This document shows positions 43,314 to 51,132 of a stretch of 64,000 nt of DNA, in pieces; positions within the stretch are counted from its first letter, which is position 1, and each line of letters opens with the position of its first letter. The notes beneath the pieces were generated by a model that was not told where the DNA came from, searched no databases, and saw only the letters and a program-made list of their open reading frames with translations. The stretch is taken from assembly GCF_009208585.1 (NCBI RefSeq), contig NZ_WFLN01000007.1, forward strand, positions 248,001-312,000, read 5' to 3'. This DNA comes from Fluviispira multicolorata. GTDB taxonomy: Bacteria; Bdellovibrionota_B; Oligoflexia; Silvanigrellales; Silvanigrellaceae. The translations under genes were made by a program, and so were the position numbers.

Positions 43314-45398
43314 ATGGATGCTCAACAACTCACTCGACAGATTTATTGGTCTCCTTCGGGAGGATTAAACGAAATATTACATATGACAACATATCTATGG
43401 CTTTTAATAGCAGGTGTTGTTTTTGCATATGGAGTTTGGAAACATATTAAACTCTGGCGGATGGGTAAACCTGAAGTCTCATTTGACCGTCCCCTTGATC
43501 GCTTCATTTTATTATTTCGAAATGTTGTCGCACAAGCAAAAGTTCTTCGTGTAAGAAGGCAAAGGGATCCAAAACCTAAATCAGTTTATGCCGCATTAAT
43601 GCACGGATTCATTTTTTACGGATTTTTAACATTATTTTTTGCAACGACTATAGTTGCCTTAAAAGATTATCACATTCTTGATATTTATTATGGTTGGTTT
43701 TATGCCTTTATTAAAGTTTCTTGCCAAATAGCAGGAGTTGCTCTTGCAGCTGGACTTTTAATGGGAATAATCAGAAGAAGTGATAAAAAATTAGAATTTA
43801 AGCATAGTTTAGGTTATACGTTACTTTACTCTTTTTTATTTTTATTAGTTGTTCAGGGTTTTTTATTGCAAGGCTTCCGCTTGGCATTTCAAGAAAATGC
43901 TCCTGATGAAAGTTGGGCATTTGTTGGAAACTTAATTAGTTTTTTATTTCCTAAAGAAATATCACCAGAAAATGCAAATGCTTTGTATACTGGCCTTTGG
44001 TATTTTCATATGGTAACAACTATGGCATTTATAGCAGTTGTTCCTTATACACGCGCAATGCATATCGTTACAGCATCTTTAAATCTATACACTCAACGTT
44101 TAGCACCAGCTGTTTTATTGGCAAAAATGGATTTTGAAAATGCAGAGGCTGAATATTTTGGGGCACGTGATTTAAAAGATTTTACTTGGAAAGATCTTTT
44201 AAGTTTTGACAGTTGTACAGAATGTAGACGTTGTACAGATATTTGTCCTGCCAATGCGGTTGGAAAACCACTTGATCCACGTGAAGTCATTTTAAAATTA
44301 AAAAATAGCATGACAGTTGAGGCTCTTTTCCCCAAAGAAGGTGAAGAAGAAAAATACTATCTTTATGAAAATGGAACAATCACTCACAATGAAATTTGGT
44401 CTTGTACAAATTGTGGTGGTTGCGTGAATGAATGCCCTGTGGGAATAGATCAGTTGCGAACAATTATGCAATTAAGACGTTATCAAACTTTGTCCTTAGG
44501 AGAAGTGCCTACTGCTGCAGGAAAAGCTATTGAGAATATCAAGCAATATAGTAACCCTTGGGGGTTGCCACATGCGGAGCGATTTAAATGGGCTGAGGGA
44601 CTTGATCTTCCTATTATCACTGGTGACACACCAGAGGTAGAGTATTTATATTATGTTGGTTGTGCAGGATCATATGATCTTGGCAATCAAAAAGTTGCAC
44701 GTGCAGTTGTAAATATATTAAAATATTGTGGCGTTAATTTTGCGGTGATGGGTAAAGCAGAGAAATGTAATGGAGAACCTGTAAAACGTTTGGGTGATGA
44801 ATACTCTTTTTCTGAAATTGCAAATAGCAATGTAGAACAATTAAATAAATTGAAATTTAAAAAGATAGTGACGCATTGTCCTCATTGCTTTAATACTCTA
44901 AAAAATGATTACCAAGAATATGGTGGTAAATATGAAGTGTATCATCATTCGCAACTCCTCACTGAATTATATAAATCACAAAAATTAAAGTTACCGGTTG
45001 AAGTTAACAAGACTGTTACATTTCATGATCCTTGTTTTTTAGGACGCCACAATGGCGAATACGATGCTCCAAGACAAATACTTGAAGCTGTTGCAGGGTT
45101 ACGTCTTTCTGAAATGGAATTGAGTCGTGAAACCTCAAGCTGTTGTGGTATGGGTGGTGGTAATATGTGGTATGAAAGCGAGGGTGGCGGTAAAATTGTA
45201 GAAAACCGTTTAAAACACGTCGCAAAATCGGGGGCACAAACACTCGTTACAGGTTGCTCATTTTGTATGATTAATTTTAAGAGTGCTTTTCAAAATTTGG
45301 AAGAAACAAAAAATCTTGAAGTCATGGACATTGCAGAAGCCATTGTGATGGCTATGCCAAGCGAAGCAAAAAATGCGGCATCAATGCCTGTGAATTGA
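43314..45398 (+). CDS. EtfD-like membrane Fe-S oxidoreductase
   Basis: A 694-residue membrane protein. About five helices (26-46, 95-115, 130-152, 168-188, 227-247) form a NarI-like cytochrome b-type domain. Two [4Fe-4S] sets follow: C301, C304, C307, C311 and C364, C367, C370, C374. Two CCG (heterodisulfide-reductase D-type) domains come last, with CAGSYD and SSCCGMGGG. This is the layout of EtfD-like proteins that pass electrons from electron-transfer flavoprotein to quinone during fatty-acid oxidation. No etfAB is adjacent, so the partner is inferred. It stands alone between hldD and tatA. Confidence 0.85.
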   Translation: MDAQQLTRQIYWSPSGGLNEILHMTTYLWLLIAGVVFAYGVWKHIKLWRMGKPEVSFDRPLDRFILLFRNVVAQAKVLRVRRQRDPKPKSVYAALMHGFIFYGFLTLFFATTIVALKDYHILDIYYGWFYAFIKVSCQIAGVALAAGLLMGIIRRSDKKLEFKHSLGYTLLYSFLFLLVVQGFLLQGFRLAFQENAPDESWAFVGNLISFLFPKEISPENANALYTGLWYFHMVTTMAFIAVVPYTRAMHIVTASLNLYTQRLAPAVLLAKMDFENAEAEYFGARDLKDFTWKDLLSFDSCTECRRCTDICPANAVGKPLDPREVILKLKNSMTVEALFPKEGEEEKYYLYENGTITHNEIWSCTNCGGCVNECPVGIDQLRTIMQLRRYQTLSLGEVPTAAGKAIENIKQYSNPWGLPHAERFKWAEGLDLPIITGDTPEVEYLYYVGCAGSYDLGNQKVARAVVNILKYCGVNFAVMGKAEKCNGEPVKRLGDEYSFSEIANSNVEQLNKLKFKKIVTHCPHCFNTLKNDYQEYGGKYEVYHHSQLLTELYKSQKLKLPVEVNKTVTFHDPCFLGRHNGEYDAPRQILEAVAGLRLSEMELSRETSSCCGMGGGNMWYESEGGGKIVENRLKHVAKSGAQTLVTGCSFCMINFKSAFQNLEETKNLEVMDIAEAIVMAMPSEAKNAASMPVN

Positions 45399-45514
45399 TA
45401 TTTGACTTATCTTTATGCTAAGGTTATTTGTGTCCTACGGTTCTTTCTATTTTTATGAAAGTTCCATAATTTCCTTTGGATGTGTTGCTTTTTAGTCTTT
45501 TTTTGGAGGGTGAT

Positions 45515-45757
45515 ATGCACTCCTTTAGCTTTGGTGAATTAGCTCTTATTTTTGGAATTGTAGTTGTGTTATTTGGTGGAAGTCGCCTTGCAAGTGTGGG
45601 TAAATCATTGGGTGAAGGAATTGCAAACTTTAAAAAAGGTTTGAACAACGGTGCGCAGCCAGATGACAAACAATTAAAAGCTTCTGTAACACCTACACAG
45701 ACTCATAATATAGCACAAGTTGTTGACGTTGAGCACAAAGACGCACCAAAGTCTTAA
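45515..45757 (+). CDS. tatA: Sec-independent translocase protein TatA/E
   Basis: An 80-residue protein. The N-terminal hydrophobic helix (about 5-20) is followed by the hinge and amphipathic helix typical of TatA (LFGGSRLASVGKSLGEGIANFKKGL), then a polar tail. The usual hinge Pro after RL is Ala here. TatA forms the pore of the twin-arginine pathway with TatC, which is not in the window. The ATG at 45515 has GGAGGGTG 2-5 bases upstream. One base separates its stop from the next start. Confidence 0.88.
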   Translation: MHSFSFGELALIFGIVVVLFGGSRLASVGKSLGEGIANFKKGLNNGAQPDDKQLKASVTPTQTHNIAQVVDVEHKDAPKS

Positions 45758-45758
45758 A

Positions 45759-46733
45759 ATGCAATTCTTCAATCAAATATCACAAAAGCTTTTATTTGTT
45801 GTTGGTAAAGGCGGAGTTGGTAGAACAACAGTTGCCACGTCACTTGCCTCTTATTATGCTGGGCAAGGTGAGTCTGTTCTTGTTGTGCAATGGGCATTAA
45901 AAGATTCTGTTTCTCCTATATTTTCTTCTCCACAGTGCACTCATAAAGAAACAGCTCTCCCTAGTGGTTTTAAGGTCATGAATTATTCTGCCGCTGAGGC
46001 GATAAGAGAGTACTTTGTTGATCATCTTAAAATGAGACTCCTTTATTCCGTCATTATTGAAAATAAACATGTTCAAAAATTAATTCATGCAGCACCTGGA
46101 GTTCAGGAGCTGTTTTTTTTAGGGCGTTTATTTTGGTTAGTTGAATTGGCTCAAGTTGAAAGGGGCTACAGTTACGATCGAGTGATTGTTGATGCACCTG
46201 CCACTGGACATGCTGTTTCTTTATTTGGCATTGCACCAGCAATTGCAAATTTTGGGATTACAGGTCCTTTGGCTGCAGAGTGTGAACGTGTTTCTAAATT
46301 GCTAGCAGATTCACAAAAAACGGGTGTCATTGTTGTTACTTTACCTGAAGAACTTCCTATCGAAGAATGTTATGAATCTATTCCAAGAATAACGAAACAA
46401 TTAAATCGCCCTCCACTTGCAATATTTTTAAATCAATCCATTAATTCTTCTTTTTATGCAAATATTGATAATATTAAAAATGAAGATTGGTTTTTAAACT
46501 TAGAAGAAAAATTTAAAGATAATTATTCAAAACAAGAATTGAAATTGATTTTATTTGCTCTCACAAAGCGAAATATTTTTGAAAAAAAACTGTATGATTG
46601 GTCTACAATTGGCGAAAATAAAGATTCACCTATTCCAATTTTGCCACTTCCAGATATTGGACTCATGCATAAAGTTAACACCCCATTCACTGTTATTGAA
46701 TCACTTGCAAAGTATTTTGCAACTTTAACTTGA
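45759..46733 (+). CDS. ArsA/Get3-like ATPase, first of a pair
   Basis: A 324-residue P-loop ATPase of the ArsA/Get3 class. Its deviant Walker A is GKGGVGRTT (about 16-24): the inter-subunit signature Lys is kept, but the invariant P-loop Lys before Thr is Arg (codon AGA). Switch-type motif VIVDAPATGHAVSLFG is present. ArsA relatives move arsenite or tail-anchored proteins, but paired bacterial copies usually have unknown clients. The start follows tatA by one base with no strong ribosome site, suggesting coupling; 28 bases separate it from the second ATPase gene. Confidence 0.85.
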   Translation: MQFFNQISQKLLFVVGKGGVGRTTVATSLASYYAGQGESVLVVQWALKDSVSPIFSSPQCTHKETALPSGFKVMNYSAAEAIREYFVDHLKMRLLYSVIIENKHVQKLIHAAPGVQELFFLGRLFWLVELAQVERGYSYDRVIVDAPATGHAVSLFGIAPAIANFGITGPLAAECERVSKLLADSQKTGVIVVTLPEELPIEECYESIPRITKQLNRPPLAIFLNQSINSSFYANIDNIKNEDWFLNLEEKFKDNYSKQELKLILFALTKRNIFEKKLYDWSTIGENKDSPIPILPLPDIGLMHKVNTPFTVIESLAKYFATLT

Positions 46734-46761
46734 ATGAATTGAAATTTTTTTGAGGTTAATG

Positions 46762-47862
46762 ATGGTCTCTTCTTTTCCAAAGCTCCATGTCTTTTTGGGT
46801 GCAGGTGGAGTCGGAAAAACGACGTTGTCAGCTTCCTTCGCACTTTCTTTAGCAAATTCGGGAAAAAAAGTGGGTCTCTTAAGCATTGACCCTGCTAAAA
46901 GATTGCAATCAGCTTTAGGGGTAAACAATTTATCTGAGCGAGGTGTACTTATTCCTTTAGCAAACAAAGGTGTGGGTGAACTGCGTGCTGCTGTTTTGCA
47001 AATTGGAGAAAGTTTATCTCGCTGGGTTGAAGAAAAAGGTTTACCTACAGATAAGCAAGAAAAATTATTTGAAAATCCTTATTTTAGCGCATTAGCGGAA
47101 AAAATGGCATCGGCTTCAGATACTTTGGCGGCTATTCGCATTGCAGAATGGGTTGAGCAATATCCAGATGTAGAAGAATTAGTAATAGACACAGCACCTG
47201 GAATTCATGCAATAGATTTTATTTCGAAACCCGAAAAAATTATGGCATTTTTAGATGGTAAGTTGGTTGAGTGGTTAAAATGGTTTGTAGGTGGTGCTCA
47301 AGAAAAACAAAGTTTTTTTGCACGTGCATTGAAAACAGGTGCTCGTAAAGTTTTAGATGGTCTTGCCCTTGTGGGAGGAAGAAGTTTTTTAATTAATTTC
47401 GGGGAATTTTTGACTATGCTTGATGATGTATTTTTAACTGCAATTGTTCGTTTAAAATACTCACAAAAATGGTTGCAACATTCTTCTACTCAAATTATTT
47501 TAGTCTGTTCTATTCGAGATGATGCCGTTTTTGTAACAAAAGAGCTTGGGCGTATCTTAAAAAGTATGGGAATAAATCCATCATTAGCTCTCATTAATAG
47601 AGCTTTTCCAGCACATTTAAAAGATGAAATTGCTTTTCAAGATTTTATTAGTAAAAATGAATTTTTAATTGAATCAGAAAAATTACTTTCTAATTATTTA
47701 TCAAGTTATATAATGACTCAGCAAAATATTTACAATCAACTTATAAATTATGCAGATCTTGTTATTGAAATTCCCATTTCAGCAGGTTTAGATACCGAGC
47801 AAGAATTAAGACTCTCTGATTTATCTTCTTTAGGAGATATTATTAGAACTGAAGCGAGATAA
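46762..47862 (+). CDS. ArsA/Get3-like ATPase, second of a pair
   Basis: A 366-residue P-loop ATPase. Walker A is LGAGGVGKTTLSASF (about 11-25): the P-loop Lys is normal, but the signature Lys of the deviant Walker A is Ala. Further motifs are SIDPAKRLQSALG and LVIDTAPGIHAIDF (Switch-II type). It complements the first ATPase, so the two may form a heterodimer with mixed active sites. The ATG at 46762 has GAGG 6 bases upstream; the ATG at 46759 is also possible. It ends 8 bases before mlaE, so the pair may share a transcript with the lipid-transport genes. Confidence 0.85.
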   Translation: MVSSFPKLHVFLGAGGVGKTTLSASFALSLANSGKKVGLLSIDPAKRLQSALGVNNLSERGVLIPLANKGVGELRAAVLQIGESLSRWVEEKGLPTDKQEKLFENPYFSALAEKMASASDTLAAIRIAEWVEQYPDVEELVIDTAPGIHAIDFISKPEKIMAFLDGKLVEWLKWFVGGAQEKQSFFARALKTGARKVLDGLALVGGRSFLINFGEFLTMLDDVFLTAIVRLKYSQKWLQHSSTQIILVCSIRDDAVFVTKELGRILKSMGINPSLALINRAFPAHLKDEIAFQDFISKNEFLIESEKLLSNYLSSYIMTQQNIYNQLINYADLVIEIPISAGLDTEQELRLSDLSSLGDIIRTEAR

Positions 47863-47870
47863 TTTTTTAT

Positions 47871-48650
47871 ATGAAAAAGATTTTTCTATTAATAGAGTTT
47901 TTAGGAAATATTGTGCTTTCTACTTTAGGAGGCTTGGGGCGTTTTATTCTTTTTTTAAGAGAAGTGTTGCGCTGGACAATTTCGCCACCATTTAGAATTG
48001 GACTTATTTTTAAGCAGCTTGAATTTGTAGGTAATAAAAGTTCACTCATTATTTTTATTGCAGCTTTTTTTGTTGGTGCGGTGCTTGGTTTGCAATTGGG
48101 AGTCATTTTCCGTTTATTTAGTGCTGAAGGGTTGATGGGAGCAGCAACTGGAAAATCGTTAGCGCTTGAGCTTGGTCCTGTCATGTGCGGTTTTATTGTT
48201 ATTGGACGTGCGGGTGCTGCAATGGCAGCTGAAATAGCAACAATGAGAGTTAATGAACAAATTGATGCAATTGAAGCAATGGGTGTAAATCCAGTGAGTT
48301 ATTTAGTTGTACCAAGGGTAATTGCAAGTGTAATTATGATGCCAATTTTAGCTGGGATATTTTTATTTGTAGGTGTCGTTGGTTGTTATATTGTAGCAAT
48401 TTTTTATTATCGTGTGGATACAATGGTCTTTTTTCAGCAACTGCAATGGATAGTTTGGTGGAGTGATGTCGTTAAAGGGCTTGTAAAAGCAACATTTTTT
48501 GGTTTTATTTTTGCAACAATTGCTTGTTATAAAGGATTTAATGCAAAGGGAGGAGCTAAAGGAGTAGGTGAAGCAACAACTCGAGCTGTTGTTGTTGGTT
48601 TACTTTCAATTTTAGTAGGTGATTTTATCATTACTTTATTTCAAATATAA
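47871..48650 (+). CDS. mlaE: MlaE-family ABC permease
   Basis: A 259-residue inner-membrane permease of the MCE-associated lipid transporter. About five membrane helices follow an N-terminal amphipathic helix. Family blocks include GLQLGVIFRLF, ELGPVMCGFIVIGRAGAAMAAEIATMRVNEQIDAIEAMGVNP and the C-terminal VGEATTRAVVVG. It works with MlaF and MlaD, encoded next, to move phospholipids across the envelope. MlaB and MlaC genes are not here. Confidence 0.95.
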   Translation: MKKIFLLIEFLGNIVLSTLGGLGRFILFLREVLRWTISPPFRIGLIFKQLEFVGNKSSLIIFIAAFFVGAVLGLQLGVIFRLFSAEGLMGAATGKSLALELGPVMCGFIVIGRAGAAMAAEIATMRVNEQIDAIEAMGVNPVSYLVVPRVIASVIMMPILAGIFLFVGVVGCYIVAIFYYRVDTMVFFQQLQWIVWWSDVVKGLVKATFFGFIFATIACYKGFNAKGGAKGVGEATTRAVVVGLLSILVGDFIITLFQI

Positions 48651-48660
48651 TAAGGTTTAT

Positions 48661-49431
48661 ATGTCTGAAAAAGGTTTAGTTTCTTTAATTAATTTAAGAA
48701 AAACATTTGGTAAAAATAAAGTTCTTAGAGGACTAGACTTAAACGTTCCTAATAAAAAATTATCATTTATAATTGGGAGAAGTGGTGAAGGCAAATCTGT
48801 TACTTTAAAGCATATTATTGGGATATTAAAACCTGACGAGGGAGAGGTTTGGATCAATGGAGTTCCAATGCACAATGCTGACGAAAGAGCTTGGGAAAAA
48901 ATACGTCAGCAAATTGGTACATTATTTCAGGATGGTGCACTCTTTGATAGTTTAAATGTATTTGATAATATTTCATTTCCTATTCAAAATCATACAAAAA
49001 TGTCTTTAAGTAAAATGAAAGAGGAAGTGAAAAATTTACTCAGTATCGTTGGTTTGCCATCTATTGAGGAAAAATTTCCGCCTGAATTGTCAATTGGAGA
49101 AAGAAAAAGAGTTGGATTGGCACGAGCGCTTGCTTTGAAACCAAAACTGTTACTTTATGATGAGCCCACCACAAGTATGGATCCTTTGGTAGCAGATCTT
49201 ATTGATAATTTAATATTAAATACGCAGCAAAAATTAGAGGGTATGACATCTGTTGTGATAAGTCATGATATCACATCGGTAATGAATATTGCCGAATATA
49301 TCTTTTTTCTGCATGAGGGAAAAGTGTATTTTGAAGGAACTCCAGAAGCATTTTGCTCAAGTAAAGATGAACTAGTTAAGCAATTTCTAACTGGCGGCAG
49401 AAATGGTCCATTGGCAGTTCCTATAGTATAA
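48661..49431 (+). CDS. mlaF: MlaF-family ABC ATPase
   Basis: A 256-residue ABC ATPase that powers the MlaE permease. Walker A is GRSGEGKSVT (about 39-48), the Q loop is LFQDGALFDS, the signature is LSIGERKRVGLARA (usually LSGGMRKRV in MlaF) and Walker B is LLLYDEPTTSMDP. The ATG at 48661 has AAGG 6 bases upstream and is preferred to one inside mlaE. It starts 10 bases after mlaE. Confidence 0.95.
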   Translation: MSEKGLVSLINLRKTFGKNKVLRGLDLNVPNKKLSFIIGRSGEGKSVTLKHIIGILKPDEGEVWINGVPMHNADERAWEKIRQQIGTLFQDGALFDSLNVFDNISFPIQNHTKMSLSKMKEEVKNLLSIVGLPSIEEKFPPELSIGERKRVGLARALALKPKLLLYDEPTTSMDPLVADLIDNLILNTQQKLEGMTSVVISHDITSVMNIAEYIFFLHEGKVYFEGTPEAFCSSKDELVKQFLTGGRNGPLAVPIV

Positions 49432-49480
49432 ATTAAAATTATAATGGCGTGTCAAAATCAGAGTTAAGGATCGTGTTTAA

Positions 49481-50980
49481 ATGTCAATGACTTCGGAATT
49501 AAAAGTAGGACTGTTTGCGATTGTTGGGGCTTCGGTTTTGACGACCACTGCATTTGTTCTTGGTGGAAACCCTTTTGCAAGTAAAAAACAACATTTTCAT
49601 ACTATTTTAAATAACGTTGGCGGTGTTGCAGAAAGAACTCAAATAAGAGCCTCGGGTGTGCGTGTGGGAGAAGTTACTTCTGTAGAAATTTTGCCTGATG
49701 GAGCTCGCGTAAATTTTGATGTTGATTCTAATGTAAAAATTCCCAGCGGATCTTATATTGAAATAAAATCTCGAGGAATATTAGGTGATGTTTATATTGA
49801 AGTTGTTCGTAATTTAAAAGGCTCTGGAGAGATGAAATCGGGGGAGCAACTTCAACGTAATCCTGAATCAAATGACATGGAAACACTTATGACAAATCTC
49901 AATGCCATTGCAAGAGATATAAAGAAAATAAGTGGGTCTTTAGCAAATGTTTTAGGAACATCTGAGGGTGAAACTTCAATAAAAAATATAGTTGCGAATA
50001 TTGAAGGAATGACAAATGATTTGCGTGAAGTGACAGGATCACAAAAAGAGAATTTAAAAGATGCTATTCAAGGACTGCGTGATACCTCTGTGAGACTTTC
50101 AAAATTAATCGAAAGAAATGATTCGAAAATCGATCAGATTATTGCAGATGTTAAAACATTTACGACAGAGCTAAGACAAATATCTACCCCAGAAAATCGT
50201 GAAAAGATTGAAAGTATAATAACCAGCATTGAAGCCGCATCAGCATCAATAAAACGTATGGCAGCAAAGGTTGAAAATGGTGAGGGAACATTAGGACAAT
50301 TGATTGCTAAAGAAGAAACTGCAGACGAAGTAAAAGCAACTTTAAAAAGCATTCAAGATGCCGTTAGACCCATTTCTCAATTGAAGTTGACTGTACAAGA
50401 TCGAGCAGAAGCTCGTCTTGCAAATGCAGTTACGGGTGATAAGTATACAAACGAATTAAATCTTCTTTTTTCGACACGTCCAGACAGATATTATTTATTA
50501 GGTGTTACAAATGCTGCTTATGCACGTAAAGTAACAGTGAGTACAGCTACTACTACCACAACATCAAATGGTTCAACTGTAACAACAACTCAAGAAAATA
50601 AACCAGAAGATGTCGATAAATTACGTTATAATTTACAGGTTTCGCAGCGTTTTGGATTTATGTCTTTGCGTCTTGGATTATTTTCAAGTTCAGCCGGTTT
50701 AGCAACAGACTTCTATGCATTTAATGATAAACTTGTTGGTACGGTTGAAATTTCTCAATTTAATGGAGTGCCAATTCCATCAGACACTTTATATGGAGCA
50801 AGGGGAGTTATAAATTTAAAGGCATTTGTAAATTATTTTATAACCCCAAATTTTTTCGTAACGGGTGGAGTTGATGGGCTTGTTATTAGTGATAAACCCT
50901 TTCCATTCTTAGGGGCAGGAATTTCAATATCAGATGATGATTTAAAGGGCCTTGTAGGTATTGCTGCCATTGCAAAATAG
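49481..50980 (+). CDS. mlaD: MlaD-like MCE protein with long barrel-like C-terminus
   Basis: A 499-residue MCE-domain protein. An N-terminal membrane anchor (about 7-28) is followed by one MCE domain (about 38-118, with GGVAERTQIRASGVRVGEV and the GDVYIEV end). A long helical, Ser/Lys-rich region (about 130-300) follows, and then a C-terminal part (about 310-499) with alternating aromatic strands. E. coli MlaD is about 180 residues. The layout matches the single-protein envelope bridge described for Veillonella MlaD, with the C-terminus as an outer-membrane barrel; that comparison is from memory, and the barrel is inferred. AAGGAT precedes the start. Confidence 0.85.
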   Translation: MSMTSELKVGLFAIVGASVLTTTAFVLGGNPFASKKQHFHTILNNVGGVAERTQIRASGVRVGEVTSVEILPDGARVNFDVDSNVKIPSGSYIEIKSRGILGDVYIEVVRNLKGSGEMKSGEQLQRNPESNDMETLMTNLNAIARDIKKISGSLANVLGTSEGETSIKNIVANIEGMTNDLREVTGSQKENLKDAIQGLRDTSVRLSKLIERNDSKIDQIIADVKTFTTELRQISTPENREKIESIITSIEAASASIKRMAAKVENGEGTLGQLIAKEETADEVKATLKSIQDAVRPISQLKLTVQDRAEARLANAVTGDKYTNELNLLFSTRPDRYYLLGVTNAAYARKVTVSTATTTTTSNGSTVTTTQENKPEDVDKLRYNLQVSQRFGFMSLRLGLFSSSAGLATDFYAFNDKLVGTVEISQFNGVPIPSDTLYGARGVINLKAFVNYFITPNFFVTGGVDGLVISDKPFPFLGAGISISDDDLKGLVGIAAIAK

Positions 50981-50985
50981 AAAAT

Positions 50986-51014
50986 TTGACATGCATAAAA
51001 TTCCTATATAATAA
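50986..51014 (+). promoter_or_regulatory. sigma70-type promoter of the chemotaxis operon
   Basis: A perfect TTGACA (50986-50991) lies right after the mlaD stop. TAATAA (51009-51014) follows at 17 bases; the better TATAAT at 51007-51012 would be at 15. Either gives a transcript starting about 110 bases before cheA. Confidence 0.6.
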
Positions 51015-51132
51015 ATTTTAATAAATAAAAATTTCCTTACTCTCCATTGACTTCTCATTCAGTTTTTAAATGCAATCTTCGATAATAAATGTGGGTATCG
51101 ATCTCCTTAAATTTTATCGAGGTTGTTCTTTT

